From NCBI RefSeq assembly GCF_000934545.1, contig NZ_CP010554.1, forward strand, positions 1,364,001 through 1,428,000: a stretch of 64,000 bases of DNA, given 5' to 3'. This stretch comes from Rugosibacter aromaticivorans (GTDB lineage: Bacteria > Pseudomonadota > Gammaproteobacteria > Burkholderiales > Rhodocyclaceae). Shown here in pieces: positions 36,616-46,542 of this stretch. The notes under the pieces are model-generated. The model was not told where the DNA came from. It made no database searches and worked only from the letters and a program-made list of their open reading frames with translations. Made by a program: the position numbers and the translations under genes. Numbering within the stretch: the first letter of the stretch is position 1; each line of letters opens with the position of its first letter.

Positions 36616-36981
36616 ATGCCTAGAGTAAAACGTGGTGTAACGGCGCGCGCGCGTCACAAGAAAGTTCTCGACCAGGCCAAGGGTTACCGCGGCCGTCGCA
36701 GCAAGGTTTACCGTATTGCCAAAGAAGCGGTGATGAAGGCAGGTCAATATGCCTATCGTGACCGTCGGCAGCGTAAACGTCAATTCCGTGTGTTGTGGAT
36801 TGCCCGTATTAACGCCGGTGCGCGTGAGTTGGGTATGAAGTACAGCACCTTGATGAACGGCTTGAAAAAAGCGTCCATCGAAGTGGATCGCAAGGTTCTG
36901 GCTGATCTGGCCGTGTTTGACAAGCCAGCATTTGCTGCGCTGGCGAATCAGGCCCGGGTTCAGCTTTCCCCTTCAGCTTGA
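36616..36981 (+). CDS. rplT: 50S ribosomal protein L20
   Basis: A 121-residue basic protein starting [24 protein letters not shown], needed early in 50S assembly. In other bacteria it also represses its own operon by binding the leader of rpmI. The basic N-terminal helix (about 1-60) and globular C-terminal half are typical. It is 12 bp after rpmI with AAGGAG upstream, and is followed by a strong intrinsic terminator. Confidence 0.97.
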   Translation: MPRVKRGVTARARHKKVLDQAKGYRGRRSKVYRIAKEAVMKAGQYAYRDRRQRKRQFRVLWIARINAGARELGMKYSTLMNGLKKASIEVDRKVLADLAVFDKPAFAALANQARVQLSPSA

Positions 36982-36994
36982 ACGCGGCATAACC

Positions 36995-37033
36995 AAAAAA
37001 GGAGGCCCAAGGCTGTTGGGGGCCTCCTTTTTT
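36995..37033 (+). terminator. Intrinsic terminator/attenuator between rplT and pheS
   Basis: AAAAAAGGAGGCCC pairs with GGGCCTCCTTTTTT around a short loop, giving a GC-rich stem and U-run. It lies 13 bp after rplT and 49 bp before pheS, so read-through or a separate promoter must supply pheST. In enterobacteria pheST is controlled by attenuation at this place. Confidence 0.85.
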
Positions 37034-37078
37034 AATTGCAACGGATGTTATTATTTTTTGCCAATGCTATTTTGATGA

Positions 37079-38140
<1,062 letters not shown>

Positions 38141-38166
38141 AACACGCTCACGTTGATCACTTGATT

Positions 38167-40569
38167 ATGCAATTTTCTGAATCCTGGCTGCGCAGCCTGT
38201 GTAACCCGCCACTAAATACTGAAGAACTCTGTCATATTCTTACGATGGCGGGGCTGGAGGTGGAAGAAGTGAAGGCCGCTGCGCCTGAGTTTTCCGGCGT
38301 ATTTGTTGCCCAGGTGCTGACAGTCGAAAAACACCCTGATGCAGATAAGCTTAATCTCTGCTCTGTGGATGCGGGACAGGGTGAGATTTTGCAAATTGTT
38401 TGCGGCGCGCCGAATGTGGCTGCCGGATTAAAAGTGCCTTGTGCTGTGGTTGGCGCCCGCTTGCCCACGATGGAAATTAAACAAGCCAAAGTGCGCGGCC
38501 TGGATAGCTTTGGCATGCTTTGCTCGTCACGCGAGCTGGGCATAGCTGATGATCATGGCGGTTTGCTGGTGCTGCCGGAAGATGCAGTTGTCGGCGAAAA
38601 CATTCGTACGTCCCTTGATCTTGATGACCATCTCATCACCATCAAGTTGACACCTAACCGTGCAGATTGTCTGTCGTTGCTAGGCATTGCGCGCGAACTG
38701 TCGGCATTGACAGGCGCGCCGCTGATTTTGCCTGTATTGCCTGACGCTGCGCCAGTGGCGGCTGACTATCAAGACCAACGCGCGATTGTCCTTGACGCGC
38801 CAGCCGCTTGCCCGCGCTATTGCGGCCGTATTCTGCGGGGTGTGAATGCACAAACGCGAACCCCTGAATGGATTAAACGGCGCATTGAGCGCAGTGGTAT
38901 TCGCTCAATTTCAGCAGTGGTGGATATCACCAATTATGTCATGCTGGAACTCGGCCAGCCCTTGCATGCGTTTGATGATACCAAGCTTTCAGGTGATATC
39001 CATGTGCGTTACCCGCAGCCCGATGAACTTTTGTTGCTGCTCAATGGCGTAGAGATTGAGCCTAAGCCGGACATGCTACTGATTGCTGACGAGCAGCGCG
39101 CGCTTGCGTTGGCAGGAATCATGGGAGGCGAGACTTCAAGCGTGACAGCGGTATCAACCGATATTTTTCTGGAAAGCGCTTTTTTCGCGCCAGTGGCTAT
39201 TGCGGGCAAAGCGCGGACTTTAGGTTTTTCGTCGGATGCCTCGCATCGTTATGAACGCGGGGTTGATTTTGATTTGCCACGCCTGGCGATTGAGCGTGCA
39301 ACTGCGTTAATCCTTGCATGCGGGGGTGGTGAGAGTGTCAAAGTAGGTCCTATTGTCGAAGCTGTTTCTCCCGAGCATTTGCCTCGTCGCGCCCCGGTTA
39401 TGCTTCGTCCGGCGCGTGCCACAAAAGTTTTGGGTATTGATGTCACGGCCGAGCGTGCAGAGGCCTTACTTGGCGGCTTGGGTTTGCGTGTGGCGCAAGA
39501 AGGTGATCACCTCGTTGTCACGCCGCCTTCTTTCCGCTTCGATATTGAAATTGAAGAAGATTTGATTGAGGAAATCGCGCGTCTGCACGGGTACGACAAT
39601 ATTCCCTCTATCCCACCTGTAGCGCGAGTTGCCATGATGCCTGCAGCCGAGTTTAGTCGTGGCCCGATGCAGATTCGGCAAGCGGTAGCTCAACGCGATT
39701 ATCATGAAATTGTTACTTACAGCTTTGTCGATGCTGCGTGGGAGGCAGATTTTTCAAGCATTACAACCAATACTCACCCCATAGTGCTGGCTAATCCTAT
39801 TGCCAGCAACATGAGCGTGATGCGTTCAACGCTCATCGGTGGCTTAGTTGACACATTAGCCACAAATCGCAAACGACAAACGGAGCGGGTGCGAATTTTT
39901 GAGCTTGGACGCTGTTTTTTCAGAACGAGCAACAGTGCGCCAGTGACTGGTTTTGATCAGCCGCTTCGACTAGCGGGCTTAGCAGCAGGCTTTGCCGTAC
40001 CTGAGCAATGGGGTGTACCACCACGACGCGTGGATTTTTACGACGTAAAGGCCGATGTTGAAGTGCTTTTTTCACCGCACGAATTAAGCTTTGAACCCGT
40101 AATCCATTCCGCGTTTCACCCTGGGCGTAGCGCACGCGTGATACTTAAAGGCCAGCCTGTGGGCGTGCTGGGTGAGCTACACCCTCGATGGGTACAAAAA
40201 TATGCCCTGGGGCAAGCGCCCGTGGTGTTTGAGCTTGAGCTGGCGGCATTGTTAACGTGTCCTCAAACTGAATACACCGGAGTATCACGTTTACCCACAG
40301 TGGTACGTGATCTTGCGCTCGTTGTTGCGCAAACTCAGCCCGCTTCAGCCGTGCAAAATGCATTACGTGCAGCTGCCCCGGCGGTAGTGCGCGACATTGT
40401 GCTGTTTGATGTATACCAAGGGCAAGGGCTGAGTGACGCTCAGAAAAGTATTGCGTTTCACATAGTTATGCAAGATACTCAACGAACTCTCGAGGATGTG
40501 GAAATCGAGGAGGTTGTCGCTAAACTTTTAGCCGTTGCGCAAAATGACTTCGGTGCTTTATTGCGTTGA
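38167..40569 (+). CDS. pheT: Phenylalanyl-tRNA synthetase beta subunit
   Basis: An 800-residue subunit. It has a tRNA-binding OB domain (about 40-150, VFVAQVLTVEKHPDADKLNL) and a B3/B4 editing domain (about 210-385). The B5 domain (about 400-475) and catalytic-like core follow, and an FDX-ACB anticodon domain lies at the C-terminus (TGVSRLPTVVRDLALVV). The ATG at 38167 was chosen over TTG at 38161 since family members begin MQFSESWLR. Length is normal. Confidence 0.96.
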   Translation: MQFSESWLRSLCNPPLNTEELCHILTMAGLEVEEVKAAAPEFSGVFVAQVLTVEKHPDADKLNLCSVDAGQGEILQIVCGAPNVAAGLKVPCAVVGARLPTMEIKQAKVRGLDSFGMLCSSRELGIADDHGGLLVLPEDAVVGENIRTSLDLDDHLITIKLTPNRADCLSLLGIARELSALTGAPLILPVLPDAAPVAADYQDQRAIVLDAPAACPRYCGRILRGVNAQTRTPEWIKRRIERSGIRSISAVVDITNYVMLELGQPLHAFDDTKLSGDIHVRYPQPDELLLLLNGVEIEPKPDMLLIADEQRALALAGIMGGETSSVTAVSTDIFLESAFFAPVAIAGKARTLGFSSDASHRYERGVDFDLPRLAIERATALILACGGGESVKVGPIVEAVSPEHLPRRAPVMLRPARATKVLGIDVTAERAEALLGGLGLRVAQEGDHLVVTPPSFRFDIEIEEDLIEEIARLHGYDNIPSIPPVARVAMMPAAEFSRGPMQIRQAVAQRDYHEIVTYSFVDAAWEADFSSITTNTHPIVLANPIASNMSVMRSTLIGGLVDTLATNRKRQTERVRIFELGRCFFRTSNSAPVTGFDQPLRLAGLAAGFAVPEQWGVPPRRVDFYDVKADVEVLFSPHELSFEPVIHSAFHPGRSARVILKGQPVGVLGELHPRWVQKYALGQAPVVFELELAALLTCPQTEYTGVSRLPTVVRDLALVVAQTQPASAVQNALRAAAPAVVRDIVLFDVYQGQGLSDAQKSIAFHIVMQDTQRTLEDVEIEEVVAKLLAVAQNDFGALLR

Positions 40570-40601
40570 TCCTTCGTTAATTATTGGTAGCAGGAGCTTG
40601 T

Positions 40602-40904
40602 ATGACATTAACCAAATCAGAGCTGGCAGATCTTCTTTTTGAAAAAGTGGGTTTAAACAAGCGTGAAGCAAAAGATATGGTGGAAGCTTTTTTCGACGAA
40701 GTGAAAAATGCACTTGAAGAAGGGGATGACGTGAAGCTTTCTGGCTTCTGCAATTTTCAATTGCGTGACAAGCCGCAACGCCCGGGTCGCAATCCCAAGA
40801 CAGGTGAAGAGATCCCCATTACAGCACGGCGTGTCGTTACTTTTCATGCCAGCCAAAAACTCAAAATGGCAGTAGAGGCATTCCAGCGTGGCAATACCCA
40901 GTAA
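40602..40904 (+). CDS. ihfA: Integration host factor alpha subunit
   Basis: IHF bends DNA at specific sites and is required at many sigma-54 promoters, two of which lie in this window. The 100-residue HU-fold protein has the beta-arm with [13 protein letters not shown] and the C-terminus [16 protein letters not shown]. The ATG at 40602 follows CAGGAG. The 3' end overlaps the GTG start of the MerR gene by 17 bp. Confidence 0.95.
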   Translation: MTLTKSELADLLFEKVGLNKREAKDMVEAFFDEVKNALEEGDDVKLSGFCNFQLRDKPQRPGRNPKTGEEIPITARRVVTFHASQKLKMAVEAFQRGNTQ

Positions 40905-41280
40905 TAGCCGGGACGAGCTGCCACCGATTCCAGCCAAACGTTACTTCACTATCGGTGAAGTCAGCGAGCTTTGTGGCGTAAAACCGCATGTATTACGCTA
41001 TTGGGAGCAAGAGTTTACCCAACTGCGCCCTGTTAAACGGCGCGGAAATCGGCGTTATTACCAGCATCATGAAGTGTTGTTGGCGCGCAGAATTCGTGAG
41101 TTGCTCTACCAGGACGGGTTTACGATTAATGGTGCACGGCATCGTCTGGATGACTCATTAACGCCAAAGTTAAATGGGCAAAAGGGGCAGATGAATACGC
41201 AGTTTGATGAACAACCCGGTTCGCTACGAAAAGAAATTACAGCGATTATTGATTTTCTGCGGGCAGGCGGGCTCGAATAG
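40888..41280 (+). CDS. MerR-family transcriptional regulator
   Basis: A 130-residue regulator with an N-terminal winged HTH (about 15-85: [20 protein letters not shown], then [20 protein letters not shown]). A short C-terminal helix ([17 protein letters not shown]) probably dimerises. No metal-binding cysteine pair is seen, so it is not a classical metal sensor. The start is GTG at 40888 inside ihfA. A MerR gene after ihfA and before tRNA-Pro is a conserved betaproteobacterial arrangement; its target is unknown. Confidence 0.86.
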   Translation: MAIPSNSRDELPPIPAKRYFTIGEVSELCGVKPHVLRYWEQEFTQLRPVKRRGNRRYYQHHEVLLARRIRELLYQDGFTINGARHRLDDSLTPKLNGQKGQMNTQFDEQPGSLRKEITAIIDFLRAGGLE

Positions 41281-41293
41281 CCCATTCTATTGC

Positions 41294-41299
41294 TATAAT
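41294..41299 (+). promoter_or_regulatory. -10 element of the tRNA-Pro promoter
   Basis: TATAAT lies 10 bp before the mature tRNA 5' end, directly after the MerR stop codon. No convincing -35 box is visible 17 bp upstream. Confidence 0.55.
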
Positions 41300-41309
41300 T
41301 TATACATGT

Positions 41310-41386
41310 CGGGGCGTGGCGCAGCCTGGTAGCGCACTTGCATGGGGTGCAAGGGGTCGAAGGTTCGAATCCTTTCGCCCCGACCA
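41310..41386 (+). tRNA. tRNA-Pro (anticodon GGG)
   Basis: A 77-base cloverleaf with acceptor stem CGGGGCG/CGCCCCG and a D-arm containing AGCCTGGTA. The anticodon stem is CTTGC/GCAAG with loop ATGGGGT, and the T-loop is GGTTCGAATCC. The 3' end A-CCA is encoded. The anticodon GGG reads proline codons CCC/CCU. Confidence 0.95.
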
Positions 41387-41394
41387 GTAACACC

Positions 41395-41429
41395 AAGGGT
41401 TTCAGTCAAAAAACTGAAACCCTTTTTTA
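41395..41429 (+). terminator. Intrinsic terminator after tRNA-Pro
   Basis: AAGGGTTTCAGT pairs with ACTGAAACCCTT around a CAAAAA loop and is followed by TTTTTTATT. It begins 8 bp after the tRNA. Confidence 0.92.
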
Positions 41430-41502
41430 TTGTATGCGTCTCTCATGGTATTGTTATTCTTTAGCCTGAAAATGGGCTTAACCCGCTGAAAGGAACGCCG
41501 TG

Positions 41503-42075
41503 ATGGGTCGTTTTTTTATTTTCATTTTATGTATGCTGCTAAACACAGAGACTTGGGCAGCAGTATATGGCCCACTAGTTATTGAGCGTAGCAGCATCCG
41601 CTTTGTATCAAAACAGATGGGCGTCTCTGTCGAAGGGGGTTTTCGTCGCTTTACTGGACAGCTTAACTTTGACCCGGTACATCCAGAAGCGGCGCGAGCG
41701 CGCATCGACGTTGAGCTGGCCAGCGTAGATGCCGGATCTACTGAGGCCAACGACGAAGTTGTTGGCAAGGACTGGTTTTTTGTTCGTCAGTTTCCGACGG
41801 CTCGCTTCGACATTCGTCATGTCAAAGCCTTAGGCAATGGTCAGTTCGAGATGCAGGGTGCGCTAACGATCAAAAATGTGACGCAGGATATGGTGACTAA
41901 AGCGAGCTTTCATCAAGAAGCCGGGCTAGGGATTTTTGCAGGAGGCTTTACCCTTAAACGTCTCGCGTTTGGTATTGGTGAGGGCGCATGGGGAGACCCG
42001 AGTACTGTTGCGGACGAGGTGAAGGTTAACTTCGTTTTGGCTGCCAAACCATCGATAGCCAAAAGTAATCCTTAA
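41503..42075 (+). CDS. YceI-family periplasmic protein
   Basis: A 190-residue protein with a signal peptide (MGRFFIFILCMLLNTETWA/A) and a lipocalin-like YceI barrel (about 22-185). The barrel shows SSIRFVSKQMGVSVEGGFRR and KDWFFVRQFPTARFDIRHV, with GQFEMQGALTIKNVTQDM following. YceI proteins bind polyisoprenoid or other hydrophobic molecules. An ATG at 41503 follows GAAAGGAACGCC; a GTG lies one codon earlier. It lies between tRNA-Pro and the aromatic region. Confidence 0.87.
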   Translation: MGRFFIFILCMLLNTETWAAVYGPLVIERSSIRFVSKQMGVSVEGGFRRFTGQLNFDPVHPEAARARIDVELASVDAGSTEANDEVVGKDWFFVRQFPTARFDIRHVKALGNGQFEMQGALTIKNVTQDMVTKASFHQEAGLGIFAGGFTLKRLAFGIGEGAWGDPSTVADEVKVNFVLAAKPSIAKSNP

Positions 42076-42109
42076 TACTTGATCACAGGGGTTGTTCTGT
42101 ACTTCGCCT

Positions 42110-42793
42110 TCAGAGCCATAAAAGCGCTGCAGCTGTTAACCGTACAGGGATCAGCGAACCGATATTGAGCAGCATCCAGCCACGTGTTGTGACCAGCACG
42201 CCAGAAGCAAAAGAGCTTACAGCCAGGGTAGTGAATGCAGAGAAATTCAAGGCACCTTGCGCTTTATCCTTTTCGTCAGCGGAATACGTTTGCAGTGATA
42301 ATTTCGTGCAGCCGGTGAACAAAAAATTCCAGCCGACACCAAGCAAGAACAGGGTGATTAAAAATTGGTATATCTCTGTGCCAGAAAGTGCCACCGCGAT
42401 GCATAGCGCATTGAGCGCCACGCCGACACACATGGTGAGTGTTCCAGAACGTTTAATGAGTTTCCGATAAAAACCCCGGGACAAATATGCCGATCACATG
42501 CCATTCCAGCACCAGAACGACTGGAGGAAAAGGCAGGCTGCATTTCTGCATCGCCAGAGGTGTAGCTGCCATGAGTAGATTCATTACCCCAAATCCCAAG
42601 GACTTGTGGTTGCTGCGACGATAAAAACCGGCTGGCGCATAAGATGCCGCTTTCCCTTCCCTGCTGGGTTGGCAATTTCGGCTGCGGCAAAGTGGTACAC
42701 ATTGGTATTCACGCTGTAATAACCAGCGATGATCGTAGCTGCATACAGCAGCCAGAAATTTTTGTTTGTTACCGCGTCAGCCTGCCGGGCCAC
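42110..42793 (-). pseudogene. Decayed MFS transporter
   Basis: Read on the minus strand, fragments in different frames resemble one major facilitator protein. A start-proximal piece contains FWLLYAATIIAGYYSVNTNVYHFAAAEIA. A short middle piece contains NLLMAATPLAMQ, and a C-terminal piece (42110-42484) contains FLITLFLLGVGWNFLFTGCTKL and KDKAQGALNFSAFTTLAV. The N-terminal helices are missing and at least two frameshifts separate the pieces. The total is about half the usual 400 residues. The exact borders are approximate. It may have been an uptake system for aromatic compounds in this cluster. Confidence 0.75.
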
Positions 42794-43175
42794 CTTGCTT
42801 TATCCAGTCGGCAAGATCCCAATATTCGCGCCATTGGGTAATCTTTCCTTCAGCGTTCAGTTCAAACACGCCGTTGACGGGAAGATCGAGTTTGCCTCCA
42901 TTTTTAAACCGAAAATAGTCAACGCGTTCGGTAAAAATAACCGCGCCGTTTGCGGCAATGTTGAGCACATCGAAGGTGATGCTATCAAGCATGGACCAAA
43001 AGGGTGCAAGAAAATCACCAATGGCTTGATGCCCTTTGAGTGGCGCCCACGGCATGTTGTGATAGACGGCATCTTCAGTGAAATAGGGCAGTAGTGCCTG
43101 GTTAGAGCATTTGCTCCAGTCAGCGCAGAAGTTGCGAACGATGTCGATGTTGCGTTGTTCAAGGGTACTTTGCAT
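42777..43175 (-). CDS. Limonene-1,2-epoxide hydrolase-like / SnoaL-fold protein
   Basis: A 132-residue NTF2-fold protein. The pattern FTERVDYFRFKNGGKLDLPV supplies the Arg-x-Asp pair, and ITQWREYWDLADW supplies a second Asp. This matches the Asp-Arg-Asp triad of limonene-1,2-epoxide hydrolases. The substrate is unknown, but an epoxide hydrolase beside arene monooxygenases could clear arene or alkene epoxides released as side products. The ATG at 43175 follows GAGGAC. The 3' end slightly overlaps the transporter remnant. Confidence 0.75.
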   Translation of the reverse strand: MQSTLEQRNIDIVRNFCADWSKCSNQALLPYFTEDAVYHNMPWAPLKGHQAIGDFLAPFWSMLDSITFDVLNIAANGAVIFTERVDYFRFKNGGKLDLPVNGVFELNAEGKITQWREYWDLADWIKQGGPAG

Positions 43176-43298
43176 GATGGGTTGTCCTCGATTTTGAAAT
43201 TAACCATATGTTTCAGGTAGCAATGCGTAGTGACATTCTGCAATGGCTACCTCAGTAGCCTATGATACTCACAGACAGCCTTCGTGAGTATTACGTAT

Positions 43299-44360
43299 CT
43301 ACGGTTTGATCAGCACTTTCATTGCGCCATCCGTCTTGTGAAAAAACGTGGCAAAGGCTTGATCGACATCCGATAGTGCAAACGTATGTGAAAAGTATTC
43401 TTCGGGTTTGACAACGCCACGCTCCATCATGCGTAGGGCTTCCCACATATAGGGCTGCACGTTGGCAAAACCATTCATGTGCAGCGTGATATTACGCAAG
43501 AATATATCGGCGAGATTCAGATTGAATTTGTCATCGCAGAATACGCCAAGAGCCGCGATAGTTCCTCCGGGGCGAACCAGATCAAGACTCATCTGCAAGG
43601 TTTCGGGTAAGCCAACCATTTCGATGACCTTGTCAAAACCACGGCCACCCGTGACTTCAAGCGCTTTTTCCTGCCATCCCTCGTGTGACGAGTCAAACGT
43701 TGCAGCGCCTTTTTGGGCTGCAAGCATGAGCCTTTTAGGCAAGGCATCTACTGCGATCAATCGTCCTGGTCCTCGATGCATGGCAATATCCATTGCCATC
43801 AAACCAGTGGGCCCGCAGCCAATCACCACGACCGTTTCACCCACCTGAATGTTGGCAAGCTCATTGGCGATAACCGCGGAGGGAAGGTTGCAAGAGAGTG
43901 TGATCGCCGCACTATCGGAAATTCCTGCAGGGACTTTCATTGCATGGCCGTCCGCATATGGCAGCACAAGCGTTTCCGCATGCGTGCCATTCAGGTTGCC
44001 AAACGGCACCCCAAAGCCATACACCGCTTTGTGCGTGGTTTCGCAGTGCGCTGTTTGGCCCACTTTGCACATGTAGCAGTCACCACATGAGGCCGAGTAG
44101 CCCATGCTGATTCGATCGCCTTTTTTAAAGCGGCCAACCGTTCTACCTACCGCAAGCACCTCGCCGATCAATTCATGTCCTGTTTGTGACTTTCCCTTTT
44201 CCATGATGCCATCAAGCGCTCCACGGTATAGATGCAGGTCCGATCCACAGATCGAAGTTGCGGTCACCTTGACTAGCACTTCATGGTCAGCACGCAACAT
44301 CGAGTCTGGAATCGTCGTGCATCGAATATCTTGCGGGCCAAAATAGACTGCTGCTTTCAT
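43299..44360 (-). CDS. Zinc-dependent alcohol dehydrogenase
   Basis: A 353-residue medium-chain dehydrogenase. Catalytic zinc ligands are in SICGSDLHLYRG and TGHELIGEV, and the structural zinc site is CGDCYMCKVGQTAHC. The nucleotide-binding motif is VVVIGCGPTGLMAMD. It lies 78 bp downstream of the tmoE-type gene on the same strand, so it is probably the last gene of the monooxygenase operon. There it could oxidise benzyl-type alcohols made by side-chain or misdirected hydroxylation; the real substrate is unproven. Confidence 0.86.
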   Translation of the reverse strand: MKAAVYFGPQDIRCTTIPDSMLRADHEVLVKVTATSICGSDLHLYRGALDGIMEKGKSQTGHELIGEVLAVGRTVGRFKKGDRISMGYSASCGDCYMCKVGQTAHCETTHKAVYGFGVPFGNLNGTHAETLVLPYADGHAMKVPAGISDSAAITLSCNLPSAVIANELANIQVGETVVVIGCGPTGLMAMDIAMHRGPGRLIAVDALPKRLMLAAQKGAATFDSSHEGWQEKALEVTGGRGFDKVIEMVGLPETLQMSLDLVRPGGTIAALGVFCDDKFNLNLADIFLRNITLHMNGFANVQPYMWEALRMMERGVVKPEEYFSHTFALSDVDQAFATFFHKTDGAMKVLIKP

Positions 44361-44438
44361 GAGGTCCCTCTTGTTTTATCAAGTTTATTAAATTGACGGG
44401 CGATGATTTGGTTTAGTCTTAACGGATTGATTGACTGA

Positions 44439-45425
44439 TTAAAGTGCCAGAGAAAGCCGAAAATCTCGTGTTGCACTCCTGGCATCTGCTGCAGCATCGG
44501 GCACTTCAGGCATGGCAGTACAAAAGACGTCGATTGCCTTGTCGGCAAGGGGTTCCCATTTTGCAATCCACGGCTTGATAGCCTCTGCATTGCCTGATTT
44601 TTCAAGCGTCATTTTGACCAGCGCTGTTGCCCAGCGACGATGGCGGTTGGCATCCAGAAGCTGGCTATCCGTCAACATGCCAAGCAACGTATCGCCGTTA
44701 TGACGCCCGGCTTCACCCAATTTACGCAATACGGCCTCCTCAATCGCCGGCTTGGCGACGAGATTCAATGCCACAAAAGCTTCACCCCAATCCCAGGTGG
44801 TTAACACTTTCTCCATTAACTCGCGAAAGCCTTGCCATGCGGGGTCGGTCTCCCAATAGGTGCGCTCGTCCGTACCAAAACCCTTGTCCGTGAACGTGAG
44901 TGAAAGCTCTTTGGTGCGATAGGCAGTATGGCTGAGCCACCTCAAAGAGTCGGCGGCCTGAAACGCAGCGCAATTGGTAATCGTGCTGGCAGGCGACATC
45001 TGCTGAATGTACGCCGAGGCCATTTGCAGGGTGTGGAAAAGATACCGTGCCGGGGTATAGAGTCGGGCCAGCGTTCCCGCCCATTGTGGCTCCAATGCCT
45101 TGTCGTGCTCACGCTCATTGAACTGGTTGAACAGTCCGAAAACATAGGTTTCCTGGCCATCCTGCAGCATGTTGTAAGTACGATAAACCAGTTCATCCGG
45201 GTCGCGAAATGCGTTCCAGTCGTCATGCTGCAACAGACTGTCGTTACGGTACTGCTTGTACCAGCGGTTCATGGGCAGGTTCGGATCGAGATCATAAGGC
45301 GCGTTCGGATCCCGCGTGTTGTAGAGAATATTCACCGAAACGATCTCGTATTCACTCGGCTTGCGACGACGCTTGGCCAGATGGCTCCAGGTCTTTAACG
45401 GCTTTAATACTTCTGTTTCGCTCAT
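44439..45425 (-). CDS. tmoE: Toluene/benzene monooxygenase hydroxylase beta subunit
   Basis: A 328-residue ferritin-like subunit without its own diiron site, supporting the alpha chain in the (alpha-beta-gamma)2 hydroxylase. Typical segments are LKTWSHLAKRRRKPSEYEIV at the N-terminus, FRDPDELVYRTYNMLQDGQE, and LARLYTPARYLFHTLQMASAYIQ. AAGGAG precedes the ATG. It follows tmoD by 24 bp in the standard A-B-C-D-E order; the expected tmoF reductase gene does not follow it. Confidence 0.92.
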   Translation of the reverse strand: MSETEVLKPLKTWSHLAKRRRKPSEYEIVSVNILYNTRDPNAPYDLDPNLPMNRWYKQYRNDSLLQHDDWNAFRDPDELVYRTYNMLQDGQETYVFGLFNQFNEREHDKALEPQWAGTLARLYTPARYLFHTLQMASAYIQQMSPASTITNCAAFQAADSLRWLSHTAYRTKELSLTFTDKGFGTDERTYWETDPAWQGFRELMEKVLTTWDWGEAFVALNLVAKPAIEEAVLRKLGEAGRHNGDTLLGMLTDSQLLDANRHRRWATALVKMTLEKSGNAEAIKPWIAKWEPLADKAIDVFCTAMPEVPDAAADARSATRDFRLSLAL

Positions 45426-45449
45426 GTTCGAACTCCTTGGTTATTCGGA

Positions 45450-45761
45450 TTACAGGTGCTTGGCATGGTAAAAACGAATATATTCAACTTGCGTATCGAT
45501 ACGCCCGGCAAAAGACGAGAGATCAATTTCAATTTCGCTCATGCTGAATGGCCGACCAAGCATTTCTTCGATGGTTTGCCGCTTGATAAGCATCTCATCG
45601 GTGGTCTGGATGCGTATGTAGGCAACTTTGTCTTCCACGGTGATTACCTTGTCGGGATTATCAATCTCTGCAGCTTCGATGACGGCCTGGGCAAGCTCGC
45701 CCTGGCGCATCACGGGGCCAACATTGTTATTCATGTGGGCTTCTGAAATACTGCTCATCAT
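45450..45761 (-). CDS. tmoD: Toluene monooxygenase effector (coupling) protein
   Basis: A 103-residue cofactor-less protein of the MmoB/DmpM family that docks on the hydroxylase and tunes its activity. HMNNNVGPVMRQGELAQAVI and the C-terminal DTQVEYIRFYHAKHL are typical of TmoD/TouD. GGAAGAG precedes two adjacent ATGs (45761 or 45758). Confidence 0.92.
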   Translation of the reverse strand: MMSSISEAHMNNNVGPVMRQGELAQAVIEAAEIDNPDKVITVEDKVAYIRIQTTDEMLIKRQTIEEMLGRPFSMSEIEIDLSSFAGRIDTQVEYIRFYHAKHL

Positions 45762-45823
45762 CTCTTCCTTTCTTTTTTATAGGGGATAACTCGTTAAATT
45801 TCCGGACTGGCACGGGTGGGGTG

Positions 45824-46159
45824 TTATATATGCGCAAACAGCGGCGTTATCCCTTCGGTATTGACAAGCACATCCTCATCTTCGATCTTCACCGGGTATT
45901 CCGCCAAACGACAGTCATCCGGGTTGATCCCTGCGCCTGTTTGGGCATCGAAAATCCATTGGTGCGCACGACAGATCAGCGCCTTACCATCGAATTGACC
46001 TTCCACCAATAAAATATCCTGATGCGGACATACTCCCTGATAAGCACGAATGGCTCCGCCGTCCAAACTGACCACCAGGACCTCTTGACCATTGACCTGA
46101 AAAGATTCCATCTCGCCTTCCCAAAGGTCATCCAGCTTGCAGACTTTCTCAAACGCCAT
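45824..46159 (-). CDS. tmoC: Toluene monooxygenase Rieske-type ferredoxin
   Basis: A 111-residue Rieske 2Fe-2S protein carrying electrons from the reductase to the hydroxylase. Cluster ligands are Cys44/His46 in VCPHQD and Cys63/His66 in CRAHQW, within one residue of the T4moC positions. GAAGGAACG precedes the ATG. Its presence separates this enzyme from phenol hydroxylases, which take electrons directly from their reductase. Confidence 0.94.
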   Translation of the reverse strand: MAFEKVCKLDDLWEGEMESFQVNGQEVLVVSLDGGAIRAYQGVCPHQDILLVEGQFDGKALICRAHQWIFDAQTGAGINPDDCRLAEYPVKIEDEDVLVNTEGITPLFAHI

Positions 46160-46199
46160 CTCGTTCCTTCGTTAATCCGATTGTGATCAAATGGGTACG

Positions 46200-46454
46200 T
46201 TATTCCCAGACTACTTCGATGCATTCCATTGGCTTAAGACCGGATTCACTCACTTTGAGGGTTCGCGGCATCAGGTCTTTAGAACCCTGGCGGCGCACAC
46301 GCATGATGTGACCAGGACGGGCTGCTACGCGACGACCTACAGAATGGTGGGCCGCTGCGGCCGCCACTTCATCCATGGTGTTTTCGGTATCCACTGGCAG
46401 GAGTTGCAGAACAAAATCCCCCTGAAAATTGGACGTTAAAGGAAACAATGCCAT
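46200..46454 (-). CDS. tmoB: Toluene monooxygenase hydroxylase gamma subunit
   Basis: An 84-residue ubiquitin-fold subunit. The N-terminus MALFPLTSNFQGDFVLQLLP and C-terminal PRTLKVSESGLKPMECIEVV match TmoB/TouB. AGAGGA precedes the ATG. It lies between the alpha subunit and Rieske genes as in tmo and tou clusters. Confidence 0.92.
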   Translation of the reverse strand: MALFPLTSNFQGDFVLQLLPVDTENTMDEVAAAAAHHSVGRRVAARPGHIMRVRRQGSKDLMPRTLKVSESGLKPMECIEVVWE

Positions 46455-46542
46455 TTCTTATGTCCTCTAGAAAATTTTAGCTTCGTCTAGCGTAGGTGCT
46501 GGAGTCCATCCAGACCTGCGCCAGACAATACAAATGTCAGCC

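Noticed and set aside
41310..41386. tRNA-Pro as the attachment site of an aromatic-degradation island
   Set aside because: No integrase gene and no repeat of the tRNA 3' end was found downstream in the window.
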